A DNA stretch of 64,000 nt from Arthonia radiata (taxonomy: Eukaryota > Ascomycota > Arthoniomycetes > Arthoniales > Arthoniaceae): the NCBI GenBank assembly GCA_002989075.1, contig PSQN01000011.1:248001-312000 (forward strand). The letters run 5' to 3'. Below, one piece after another: positions 10,676 to 19,736 of this stretch. Position 1 is the stretch's first letter, and every line of letters starts with the position of its first letter. Under the pieces are notes generated by a model that was not told the DNA's origin, did not search any database, and saw only the letters and a list, made by a program, of their open reading frames with translations. Position numbers and translations under genes: made by a program.

Positions 10676-12595
10676 ATGGCCAGCCTTGCGCCTGCCTTCG
10701 TCAAGGAGCTCGACACAGAGCAGAGCTCGACTTCAGAAGTCGACGCCAGCAAACGCGCCTCTCAGCTGACCGACTCAGCATCAGCACACCGTTCGGAAGA
10801 GGCCGAAAAATCACAAGACATATCCAAAGAGCTTGGCTCAGATTCTCCACGATCCAAAGAAGTCGACATCGAACGCCATGCCGATTCATCGCCAGATAGT
10901 GGCGAGAAGCTGGCCCGCACGGAAACTAATCGACCAACTCCTTTGAAATGGGCTCTGGTCTGCGCTGGTCTCTTCATGGGCGCCTTCTTGTATGGACTTG
11001 ATACCACCATTGCTGCCGATGTGCAGGCTTCGGTGTATGAGCGATTCGGAGACAGTAAGCGCAAAGACTCCTTTCATTGGGCAGACTGCGGTATCAGAAG
11101 CTGACCTTGACAATCACAGTCGAGAAGCTAGCCTGGGTCGGCATTGGGTTCCCAATGGGTTCCGTCGCCGTCATTCTCCTGATCGGTAACCTCTTTGGTC
11201 TCTTCAACTCAAAGTGGCTCATGATTGGCTCTTTCGTGATCTTTGAAGCCGGCAGCGCCCTTTGTGGCGGAGCACCGACAACTGATGCCCTCATTATCGG
11301 GCGTGTAATAGCTGGTATGGGAGGGGCCGGGATGTACATTGGGTGCGTAAGCGTGACAAGCTTCCGCTCGACTGCCTGCTGACTCCCTTTCCAGCGCTCT
11401 CACATACATTGAAGCGTTCACGACCATCAAAGAGCGCCCAATCTACAATGCATCTGCTGGTCTCTGTTGGGGTATTGGCGCCATTCTCGGACCAGCTATT
11501 GGCGGCGCCTTCTCCGTCAACGCGAGCACTACCTGGCGATGGGCCTTCTACATCAATCTGCCATTGGCCGGCGCTCTCGCGCCAGTTTACTTTTTTCTCT
11601 TTCCTGATAACATCCCTCGCAGGGAACTCTCCAACATGCAGAAGTTCAAGAACATTGACTGGATCGGTGCCACGCTTAACGCCAGCGTCTGGGTATTCTT
11701 CATCGTCGCATTGACCTTCTCCGGCTCTGCCTGGGCCTGGAGCTCTGGTGGTGCCATTGCGATGTGGGTTCTGTTCGCTGTCAGTTTGCTCACTTACATC
11801 GCGCAACAAGTCTTCAGCATCTTCACGACACCAGAAACCCGTCTCTTCCCCGTCCATCTCCTGAAGTCTCGGACGATCCTCTCGTTGTTCGTCGCAACCT
11901 CCGCATCGGCAGCCAACAACGGCATTCTCATCTACTACATACCACTGCTCTTCCAATTTTCACGTGGCGACGACGCGCTGAAGGCCGCAACTCGACTACT
12001 GCCTTTCATCATCCCTTTAGTTGTTGCGATGATGGTCAACGGCGCCTTTCTTCCGATGACCAAACGCTACGCTCCCTGGTATCTGTTCTCAGGCATTGTG
12101 ATCCTCATCGGCAGCTCGCTCCTCTTCAAGATTACGGATTCGACGCACACGGCCGCCATCTACGGGTTCGAAGTGCTGACGAGTATCGGCGGTGGTGCAA
12201 CCTTCCAGATCGCCTACTCCGTTTGCGCGGCCAAGCTTCGGGGGCCAGATATTCCAGCCTCCATCGGCTTGATCAACGTCTCACAGATTGGAAGCATGGC
12301 CATCGCGTTGACAATGGCTGGGTCCATCTTCCAGAACATCGGGTTGCGAAACCTCAAAGATGCCCTTGCGGCTTACGACTACCCGGAGACCACACTCCGC
12401 GCTGCTCTTGCTGGCGCGGCGTCAGCAGCCTCGGGCACCTTCACGGGAGAAGCAGCGCAGCTTGTGGTGGAGGCTGTGGTCAAGACGATTGCTACGGACT
12501 TCGCCTTGGTCATCGGCGCTGGCGCGGTCATGATCGTGGCCTCGATGGTCATGAGGTGGGAGAAGCTGAACATGGATCCAACGAAGATTGAGTAG
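10676..12595 (+). CDS. MFS transporter, DHA2 (14-TMS drug:H+ antiporter) type
   Basis: Three exons (10,676-11,054, 11,120-11,342, 11,395-12,595) encode 600 residues. Introns of 65 and 52 bp have GTAAGC and GTGCGT donors, CTGAC branch sites and CAG ends. Splicing restores DIEKLAWVGIGFP and MYIGALTYIEAF. Residues 1-90 are a hydrophilic Ser/Glu-rich tail with no domain. Helix 1 (92-113) ends LYGLDTTIAAD, typical of the family. GRVIAGMGGAG precedes motif C, GAILGPAIGG (229-238), which marks antiporters, and WRWAFYINLP follows (248-257). The length and later hydrophobic segments fit 14 helices in the plasma or vacuolar membrane. The family exports toxins, drugs or fungal metabolites by proton exchange; the substrate here cannot be read. 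No biosynthetic cluster genes adjoin it. The gene looks intact. An in-frame upstream Met at 10,592 was not chosen because the leader before 10,676 is not family-like. Confidence 0.95.
11055..11119 (+). other. Intron 1 of the MFS gene
   Basis: This is a GTAAGC...CACAG intron of 65 bp, phase 1, with CTGAC at 11,101-11,105. Splicing joins GDI-EKLAWVG. Confidence 0.9.
11343..11394 (+). other. Intron 2 of the MFS gene
   Basis: This is a GTGCGT...TCCAG intron of 52 bp, phase 2, with CTGAC about 15 bases before the acceptor. The nearby GTAAGC at 11,347 would break the frame, so the donor at 11,343 is preferred. Confidence 0.88.
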
Positions 12596-13511
12596 ATGCG
12601 TGTTCTGCATCGAAGAGATGGGTTGAATGAGGCAAAGCACAAGCGCACATGTTAGATTATACCCCTACGCAAGTAGACCCACAGATGATAGATCTCAGCT
12701 TCCGCAGCATGAATAATAGACGCCGGAGCCTGGACTACTGAACCGGCTCCCATCTTCTGACTGCGCATTCCACCCGCACTGCGGAGAGGATCGTTGTCGC
12801 ATCCCCTCCTCTAAGACGAACGTCCTCCGTCAAGCATACGTCTTCAACTCAATGCGTATTGACCATCCTGCATATGTACGTCATTTATGTCGGGTTTGAT
12901 CCCGTTACAACCGATTCCTTACTATACCAAATGCCCGATTTGGCCGCGGTTACAGGTCGGTATACCACGAACTGCGCCCGTATACGCCAAGGATTGCCCA
13001 ATGTGGTCAATGAAGGTCGAGATACAGTGGTTCATATGTCTATCTCCACCCAAGAATGATGTGAACATAGCGAACATGAGGATCAGACAGGCTGCGAATG
13101 GGTCTCAAGTCTTTTGTTGGACCTTCAGGAGACGGACCATTTACTGCGATAGGACTACCGACCGGACTTCATCGCCGACATGCACGTCTCTCTCACGTAC
13201 CAGAACAGGTGTGCGATGTCTCGACGGAAGAGACAGACCCAAACAGCCACTATTGTTTCCTGCGTCCTCTCTGGGACCATACCTGAGAAACCATTGACCA
13301 CACTAAGCCTGAGCCGGACTCCTTGCTGACCATCTATCCCCGACCTGCAGGCCTCTCATATGTACTCAAACAGACGCGCGCCGTCTCGACTGCTCTGCTG
13401 CTCAAAGGATGAAGATGGCCTACCGGACAGCGTGGTGTCGTAGCAGAACAGCGGCATCCGTGAGATGCGAAACTGTGGTTGAGTTGGGCACTGTCTGCGG
13501 CTGTGAAGCGT
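12596..13511. other. Intergenic
   Basis: No gene is supported. A 136-codon frame at 12,887-13,297 has no recognisable sequence or start context. Confidence 0.5.
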
Positions 13512-13522
13512 CGTCTATAAGA
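13512..13522 (+). promoter_or_regulatory. TATA-type motif shared by the two secreted repeat-protein genes
   Basis: CGTCTATAAGA lies 149 bases before the start at 13,671. The same 11 bases occur at 15,828-15,838, 125 bases before the start at 15,964. The identity and similar distance suggest promoters inherited from one ancestor. Confidence 0.55.
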
Positions 13523-13609
13523 TGCCCGTTAATAGACTGTATTCCTCACCCTTTCTTTCCAGCTCATCGTCACTCTAATAGCAGACGCTCTTGAACTCTA
13601 CCAGACGCT

Positions 13610-13667
13610 TTCATACTCACAACACTCACACTCATAACACTCATACTCACACCCACACCCACAACCA
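13610..13667. repeat. CTCACA/CTCATA microsatellite in the 5' leader
   Basis: Irregular repeats of ACTCACA, ACTCATA and ACCCACA immediately precede the ATG and end in AACCAAAA. Confidence 0.7.
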
Positions 13668-13670
13668 AAA

Positions 13671-14111
13671 ATGCGCCCCACCTTCGCCCTCGCCATCGCG
13701 CTCCTACCCCTCCTGCACCTCGCCACCAGCACGACCGCACCCGACGGCGCCATCGGCCACCCCACCATCAGCACGTCGACAGTGAAGACGGGGACGGGAA
13801 CTCGCCATCCGACACTACCAGCCTCGGGCGGGCATTCGGTCGCCGCGATGAAGGCGAAGCGGACGGCGGAAGCCGAGCCTGAGCCCGAGCCCGCAAACCT
13901 CAGCACAGAAGGAGGGACTAGGGGAACTGGCATCGATCCACTGGCGAGCAAGCCGCCGACGTCGACGACGAGTACGAAAAAGCCTAAGAAGACGACGACG
14001 ACGAAGAAGCCGAAGACGACGACGACGAAGAAGCCTAAGACGACGACGACTACGAAGAAGCCGAAGACGACGACGACAGCTGATGAGGAGGAGGAGGAGG
14101 AGGAGGACTGA
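13671..14111 (+). CDS. Small secreted Thr/Lys/Pro repeat protein
   Basis: This 146-residue protein is of no named family. Residues 1-20 (MRPTFALAIALLPLLHLATS) form a clear signal peptide. A Ser/Thr/Gly-rich stretch follows, then KAKR at 61-64 followed by TA-EA-EP-EP-EP dipeptides, resembling a Kex2 site with Ste13-type trimming spacers. Residues 94-136 repeat KKPKTTTT about four times, a probable O-glycosylated, wall-associated or unstructured stalk, and the tail is eight acidic residues. There is no Cys. The signal peptide and the TGT-R-x-P-T...AEAEP segment match the larger protein at 15,964-17,121 in the same order, so the two are probably paralogues. The start is fixed by the signal peptide and the AACCAAAAATG context. 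Its role is unknown; export by the secretory pathway is inferred. Confidence 0.72.
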   Translation: MRPTFALAIALLPLLHLATSTTAPDGAIGHPTISTSTVKTGTGTRHPTLPASGGHSVAAMKAKRTAEAEPEPEPANLSTEGGTRGTGIDPLASKPPTSTTSTKKPKKTTTTKKPKTTTTKKPKTTTTTKKPKTTTTADEEEEEEED

Positions 14112-15827
14112 GGATGGGGCTTGGCCTGGGCGGATGTTGAGAGGGGCGAGCTTTATTGTGATGGTGAAGGGGGGTTTGTTGTATGCGTGCAAGGGTGGGG
14201 GTTATTGGGATGGTCGGCGTGTGTGGTGAGCGGGTTACAATTAGGAATGTGCGTTTTGTATGTTTGACTAAAGGCCTAATGAGGGGTATGTCTGTTTTGG
14301 CAGTGGATACTGATGTCAAATGTTTCTTTTGATTGTTATCAAATGGGATGTAATTTTGAGACTTGAGATGGGTTTGCTCGCTTTTTTCTTGCGGTATGTG
14401 GTGGGCTGATGTGAGAGTACGCCGAGCGGTAGTACGAAAGACGAGAAGGTCAAAAGAGGTTCACGTCAACTGGAGAGTAGGGCTGGGGATTGCGAGGGAC
14501 ATCAGCTCCGCTGACTCCTCATTCTCAGCGTCGGGCGCTTCGCTCGTATCGTCCATCGGGTCATTAGGTACAATAACACGCTGGTAGATTGACTTAATTG
14601 GTGGTTTTAGAGAGAGGTATAAAGTGAGTAAAGCTTGTTAGATTACTGGCCCAGCTTCCATGTTCTGGCTGCAGATTTCTGGGCGCGTTGCCTTCGTTTT
14701 AGTTGTTGCTCTTCGAAAATTGCCGTATTGCCGTGCGCCGGGGCTAGGATCTTGGTTGAAGTCCTCTTCGTGTGTCCAGCTGGGATGCCAGGTGTGAAAA
14801 AGAGTTTCTGCCAAGCCGTGCCTTAGAATCAAGGCTCAAATCGACTTCACCGCGGACTTCATTATATCCACGGATTGTCCACACCTCCGCTAATTCCCAT
14901 CCTTTGAAATCCTTCGTCTTTATCCGACTGGCCGCTCATCGAGATGTTCCCCAGTCGTCTCAGTTCTTTCCAATACTGCGATGACCACACTCCAGGCAAT
15001 GAGCTCGATCCTCCCCACGTTCTTCGCTTATCCATCGCTCTTGCGCATTGGACACAACACTACCTTTGCGATTCTGCAAGTACGCCACGTCTAGACGCTA
15101 TCATGCAAGGAGCCTCACCGCTTCATAACGAGCCGACCAGGCCTGCAGTCCTTGCATGGGCGCACTCAAAAGGCCATACTCTGCATTGCCGACGACCGCG
15201 GCGCTCCTCAGAACTCGTCATCTGAGTAGTATGACTGCGTGGTGGGGATCATACTTTTGCACATCTTTAACGCTGGTTGTCGTTAAGATTCTGAGTGCGA
15301 TGTCTATATTGTAGTTCCCTGAGCAGAGTCCGCGGCTATGTAAGAGCCGCGGAGTCGTCTAAAAAATATCAAGCCATGCTGTACGTAAGCGCACTAATAT
15401 TGACTGCAGGAACATCTTGCAGATCGAGTTGCTGAAGAGTTTGTCTTGCAGGTCTAGCCCATGGGCATCAGCGGCGTTTCTCCTCACCCTGGGAACTCCT
15501 CACCCATTCATCGTAATGTTCCGACACAACTCGCAGTTGCTGCACGGGTAAAGTGGAAGCTCAGACGGCGCGGCACTGCTAAGATGCTCGCTGCGGCATC
15601 CGTTTCTGCGTGACGACGGTGCCTGATCATCGACGAGCGTTCAAGCTCGTGCATATTGGCCATCCTACACATGCATGTTTCCCTAACGTGCATCGACACG
15701 CGCCGCCTCGGCCGCTCTAGTTCCCAATGGCTGCAGACACACCAGCCGATAGTCTAATCACGTAGCTGGAAAGCAGCATGGCCAAGATATGGTCGTCGCT
15801 GATCCAGCCGAGCATCTTCCCAAGCGA
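14112..15827. other. Intergenic between the two secreted-protein genes
   Basis: No gene is supported. Frames of 60-93 codons (for example 14,944-15,225) lack motifs. It contains a GC-rich hairpin at 15,330-15,352. Confidence 0.5.
15330..15352. other. GC-rich inverted repeat (hairpin)
   Basis: CCGCGGCT and AGCCGCGG form a perfect 8-bp stem around a 7-base loop. No T-run follows and no gene adjoins it directly, so its role is unknown. Confidence 0.5.
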
Positions 15828-15838
15828 CGTCTATAAGA
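15828..15838 (+). promoter_or_regulatory. TATA-type motif of the large repeat-protein gene
   Basis: CGTCTATAAGA is identical to the motif at 13,512-13,522. If transcription starts just downstream, the Met codons at 15,778 and 15,850 are either excluded or in the leader. This supports translation from 15,964. Confidence 0.5.
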
Positions 15839-15963
15839 ATGACCCGTCAATGGTGAGTTTCCTGGCCTTTATTTCATTTCTAGCCATATTACGCGCTACT
15901 GGCAGCCGTCTTATATTTCTCAAAGCACAGTATATCCGTGCCAAGCGCATACCCTCCTTCACT

Positions 15964-17121
15964 ATGCGCCTCAACATCGCTGTTTTCACAGCGCTCTTAC
16001 CTCTGCTCCATGTCGCCACCTGTGCGGCTGTGGCAGTTGCCCAAGATTCTACGACACTCTCTGACGCCGAATCACTGGTGACCGATGCACCACTGCCGCC
16101 GCTGGAACTTGTGATTCGGGAGCCTGAAGCTGGAGTCGCAGCCAAGAAGCCCACGAACACACGAAGCGCACGGACAGGCACCAAGCGTCCGGCAACACCC
16201 ACCCACGCACCTCTTCCAATCGGCTCCAAGATGGCCGTGCGCGAAGCTGAAGCTGAGCCCGACCCCAAGAAACAGCCCGGAAACCCCAAATCAAGCAAAC
16301 CTAAGAAGTCAACCACTCAAGCACCCGTTTCCATTGGCTCCAAGATGGCTGTGCGCGAAGCTGAAGCTGAAGCTGAACCGGAAGCCGAACCCAAGAAGTC
16401 GCCAGAGCCCAAGCCCCCCAAGAATCCGCCCTCCAACCCCGTCAAGCCGCCCAAGCAACCGCCTGGCAACCCCAAGCAACCGCCTAGCAGACTGGCAGTT
16501 CGTGAAGCTGAAGCTGAAGCCGGAGCCGAACCGGAAGCCGAACCGAAGAAGTCGCCAACGGCTGAGCCCAGCAAGAAGCCAACACCCGAACCTAAGCCCA
16601 CCAAGAATCCGCTAACGACCCCGAAGCAGCCCCCAAATAGACGCGCTGAGATGCTAGTAGTTCGTGACGCTGAAGCTGAGGCTGAACCTAAGGACCCGCC
16701 AACAACGCCCGACAGTCCTAAGGCTCCCAAGAATCCACCATCAACGCCTGACAGTCCGAATTCGCCCAAAAATCCGCCAACGACGCCCGACAAGCTTAAG
16801 TCGCCCAAGAACCCGCCAACGAGCCCCAAGCAACCCTCCAGTAGACGGGATGAGAGGCTCGCAGTTCGTGAAGCTGAAGCTGAGGCCGAAGCAGCCATAA
16901 ATCAGCCATCAACCAGACCCAACCCCCCGCACCAGCCACCACACCAACCTACTCAGCCCCCTGTCAAACGCGCCGAGATGTTTGCAGTCCGTAACGCTGA
17001 GCCAGAGGCCGAGGCAAAAAGCCACTCGAAAGGAAGTCCGTCCAGATCCGCTGGTGGCGGGGGTCAGAAACCGTCCAAGTCGAAACCCCCGCAGAAGCTC
17101 GCGGTACGTACGACCGCCTGA
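15964..17121 (+). CDS. Secreted Pro/Lys-rich protein with repeated AVREAEAE modules (Kex2/Ste13-processed repeat type)
   Basis: This 385-residue protein is of no named family. Residues 1-20 (MRLNIAVFTALLPLLHVATC) are a signal peptide close to that of the protein at 13,671. The chain is built of modules that begin (A/V)VR(E/D)AEAE or variants at about residues 50, 91, 129, 178, 232, 300, 341 and 380. Between them are Lys/Pro-rich spacers with sub-repeats such as SPKNPPTTPD. Dibasic KK, RR and KR sites occur in most modules, and X-Ala/X-Pro dipeptides follow Arg. That arrangement is known from alpha-factor-type precursors and Kex2-processed repeat proteins. The released peptides would have no Cys or Trp, unlike standard pheromones. 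An upstream in-frame Met at 15,778 would bury the signal peptide and lies before the TATA motif, so I reject it. The function is unknown; a cell-wall, adhesion or secreted-peptide role is inference. Confidence 0.75.
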   Translation: MRLNIAVFTALLPLLHVATCAAVAVAQDSTTLSDAESLVTDAPLPPLELVIREPEAGVAAKKPTNTRSARTGTKRPATPTHAPLPIGSKMAVREAEAEPDPKKQPGNPKSSKPKKSTTQAPVSIGSKMAVREAEAEAEPEAEPKKSPEPKPPKNPPSNPVKPPKQPPGNPKQPPSRLAVREAEAEAGAEPEAEPKKSPTAEPSKKPTPEPKPTKNPLTTPKQPPNRRAEMLVVRDAEAEAEPKDPPTTPDSPKAPKNPPSTPDSPNSPKNPPTTPDKLKSPKNPPTSPKQPSSRRDERLAVREAEAEAEAAINQPSTRPNPPHQPPHQPTQPPVKRAEMFAVRNAEPEAEAKSHSKGSPSRSAGGGGQKPSKSKPPQKLAVRTTA

Positions 17122-17620
17122 GTATGCGGGGTTGGTAGAGTGCGAGCTGCTCATGGCATAGTCATGTACGCGTGTAGTAACGACTAATAACGGGGCGTCT
17201 ATAGGGGTCTACGAGAGCGAGTTTGAAGTTGAGCAAGGAGTCCTGCGGGTCACGGTCGCTGAGGATGGCGTTCGTTGAGGTTAGGCAAATACTCCGCGGT
17301 GCGTTTATTCGTGGCGCAAACGTGAAGGCAACCGAGGAGATTCTGATAGAGCTACAAGCGGCGGTGTCCTAACCATTGCGACTGCGTCTCCTCCCACGTG
17401 TGTCACGCTCCCTCTCGACCTTCACTCGCTCCGCGGACGTGGGATGGCGTTAGCTTTGCAGCGTAGCTGCACATCATGTGCATGCTCCGCGGAATCTATG
17501 TAGACGAGTCATCTTCACTTTGTCATGACTCTTAGCGCGTTGCGCCGTACAGAGCACACGGTCACCGTGAGGAAAGTTTGATTGCATACCGCAACTACAT
17601 ACCGTGGATGTCGCACACAA
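17122..17620. other. Intergenic
   Basis: No gene is supported. A minus-strand frame at 17,474-17,794 has no motifs and overlaps the better plus-strand candidate downstream. Confidence 0.5.
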
Positions 17621-17762
17621 CACGTATAAGCTCGCCCCGTCCTCGCACCTCGCACAACATGGCCCACAACACATCCAGCAACCCGAAATAGGATGACACA
17701 CCCACACTATCGCCCACCGCTCTACCGCTCTTCTATCATTCTGGCACCAGGAGCGACCGACC

Positions 17763-17906
17763 ATGCACATCACGCCCCTTACCACAATCTTCACCTTCCT
17801 TCAAATCACTTTGCCGTACCCCTCCGGAGTCCTTTTAAGTGAGTGGTGTGGTGGCCCGGTAGGATGCACGGACGGCGGGCAAGGGGCGCGAGGTGGAGTG
17901 TTATAA
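17763..17906 (+). CDS. Possible 47-residue secreted peptide
   Basis: ATG at 17,763 opens MHITPLTTIFTFLQITLP, a short hydrophobic N terminus of secretion type, then continues to a small two-Cys segment EWCGGPVGC and a Gly-rich tail. A TATA-like CGTATAAG lies at 17,623-17,630, about 133 bases upstream. That distance resembles those of the two secreted-protein genes. The WC...C spacing is reminiscent of, but not equal to, fungal alpha-pheromone peptides. A GTGAGT at 17,838 could instead be a splice donor, giving a longer product. Nothing else supports it; treat it as a candidate only. Confidence 0.22.
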   Translation: MHITPLTTIFTFLQITLPYPSGVLLSEWCGGPVGCTDGGQGARGGVL

Positions 17907-18639
17907 GGAGAAAGAGTAAGCATGGAAGGGACTTGGAAGTTGGATCTAATGGGAGATTGCAGAGCTGTCTGCCTTCCAATACGTAGTAACGGCGCGTATT
18001 TGCTACCGGTTGAGCCCTAAAGTGTCCGATGGAGATCACACGCACTGCACGCCGAGAACAGCAACTGCCTTTGATCGCGAGGAATACTATAGGTTAGGGT
18101 CTGACAGTAACACACAAAACAACCACGACCTCTTGTCTCGTGTTTCGTTTGGGCGCTCTCCCTTTACGTCGAGACGTCTCCGTACTATGAGATGCCCATG
18201 TATAGTTTTAGCAGGCTTCAAAGATTGGCTTTTCGACAACAGTGTTGGTTCATATGAGTTGTATTTGTTCTCGCTGCCCGAGATAACATGCATTGCAAGT
18301 TTCTTAAATCTAGCGAGTAGACACATCCCTGCGGATCTGTTGTGGTGGATTTAGCGTAGTATGACTAATCTAGAGAGCTGAATGCGGAACTACGACTTGC
18401 CTAATGCATTGTTGGAAATTAGTCAGACGGATCAGCTCTTAACCTTAGAATGATCCACCGGGGTCACGATAATGGGAGGACTGATCCAACCGATACTGCC
18501 AGATGTTTGGAGATCTGTCGAATATCCAATATTAGGTCCCATTTTTAATCTGATCCGAAGCCGGTCGTATCGAGACGTAGACTGTTCCGACTAAGATCTG
18601 GTCCGACTAAGAACTGACCCGGCATATTCCAGCGATGGC
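17907..18639. other. Intergenic; contains a 16-bp direct repeat
   Basis: No gene is supported. Near 18,583-18,614 two adjacent copies of a 16-base unit differ slightly (GTTCCGACTAAGATCT and GGTCCGACTAAGAACT). CTGATCC-type words recur from 18,430 to 18,560. Confidence 0.45.
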
Positions 18640-18980
18640 ACTGACTTTACCTCTATAGGCCTAAAATGGCACTTAATAACAATATAATCTTTACGCCGTG
18701 GAATGCTGCTAATAATATAGAGGTACGCTCCGCCACTTGATACAAACACACCGCCTCCTTTCTCTAGCAGCGCTATTCAGGGGGGCCTCTTATTGCCCCT
18801 AAATCCCTCGATCGCCCCTCTTGTGAAGACTCTCGAAAAGAACGAAAGAGCATCTTCGAGGTATTTTTAGGCGATATGGGCGATTATAGAGCTACAAAGG
18901 TAATCGTCAGCTAAGGCGCTATAGTTCGGCGGTTGCAGGACTTTATCGAGTAGTACTGCTCGAATCAATGTGTGCGAGTA
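18640..18980. repeat. Short fragment with RIP-like composition
   Basis: The sequence changes locally to TA-rich text with CpG retained and words such as TATAGAG, CTATAG and CGATTATAGAGC, like the transposon block beyond 20.3 kb. It is probably a small RIP-mutated repeat remnant. No family can be given. Confidence 0.4.
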
Positions 18981-19331
18981 TAGCTGGTGGCATGCTGGAA
19001 ATTCTGGTGGCTTTGGGAAGCGGAGGTAAAGTTGGTGGCATCGCAGCACTCCCAGTTCGCCGGGAATGACCCGTCCTGGACGCCACCCTCCGCGCGTCGA
19101 AGAATGAGGCCAGATGCCAGAGACACGCGCGGGCGCAAGCTGTTCTTTAATCACCATTAGATCAGTCGTTAATCGTACCTTGGCCGTGTTTTAACCCAGA
19201 CATCTCATATCAAACACTTCATATCAAACAATTCATATCAAACATTCAACATCAAGCACCTGACGTCCATCGCTTGAAAACAAACAACCTAGTACAAATC
19301 GTCAGCCTCACAGCACGAAACAGCAACCACC
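18981..19331 (+). promoter_or_regulatory. Upstream region of the 134-residue gene with CATATCAAACA repeats
   Basis: Four imperfect copies of a unit like TTCATATCAAACA lie at 19,201-19,257 in what is probably the 5' leader or core promoter. The gene start follows at 19,332. Confidence 0.45.
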
Positions 19332-19736
19332 ATGGCAGCACAATTTTATCAATCCGGTCACGCCTTCAACGAATATGAAGATCACAGCTACGGCCCCAAT
19401 ATCACCTTCGACTTCACGCCACACCACACCTTATGGCCCGGGCACTGCGCGACCGAGCAACTCGCGAACGACTGGAAGCGCTGGGTAGAAGCTTGGACGA
19501 GTCGTAATCATCCTGAAATGAGCTTCGACAAGCTGGACGAGAAGGGCCATACGCTGCGGTATAGGCTTGTAGTATTCCATGACGAGTCTCAGATCCAGGA
19601 GAAGCGTATTGAGCGAGAGTTCAGGGAACAGATGGAGGCAGTGGGGCTTTTACCTTCCGGAGGTTGGAAGGTGTGGACGTTTGAGGTGACGCTGCATCCG
19701 AGGACGAGAGAGACGGCGCCGCCACGGAGTGGATAG
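19332..19736 (+). CDS. Hypothetical protein, 134 residues, next to the A+T-rich block
   Basis: The start is strong: AACCACCATGG, an almost ideal Kozak context. The product has normal globular composition. Landmarks are YGPNITFDFTPHHTLWPG near residue 25, an aromatic DWKRWVEAW segment near 47-55, a charged helix EKRIEREFREQMEAVG near 93-108, and WKVWTFEVTLHP near 117-128. I recognise no family. There is no signal peptide or membrane segment, so it is probably cytosolic. It is the last gene before the transposon block, about 0.5 kb from the compositional boundary. A single exon is assumed; no intron is needed. Confidence 0.6.
   Translation: MAAQFYQSGHAFNEYEDHSYGPNITFDFTPHHTLWPGHCATEQLANDWKRWVEAWTSRNHPEMSFDKLDEKGHTLRYRLVVFHDESQIQEKRIEREFREQMEAVGLLPSGGWKVWTFEVTLHPRTRETAPPRSG

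Noticed and set aside
11294-11956. 220-codon minus-strand frame across the MFS gene
   Set aside because: This is a shadow of the well-supported transporter exons.
15778-15963. 62-residue upstream extension of the repeat protein
   Set aside because: It would place the signal peptide internally, and it begins upstream of the shared TATA motif.
16317-16898. 193-codon minus-strand frame with Ser/Ala/Gly repeats
   Set aside because: It is the complement of the Glu/Ala/Pro/Lys repeats of the plus-strand gene.
15964-17121. Reading the repeat protein as an alpha-pheromone precursor
   Set aside because: The dipeptide spacers fit, but no repeated Trp/Cys-containing mature peptide lies between the processing sites.
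18867-19157. 96-codon minus-strand frame
   Set aside because: It partly lies in a RIP-like segment and shows no domain.
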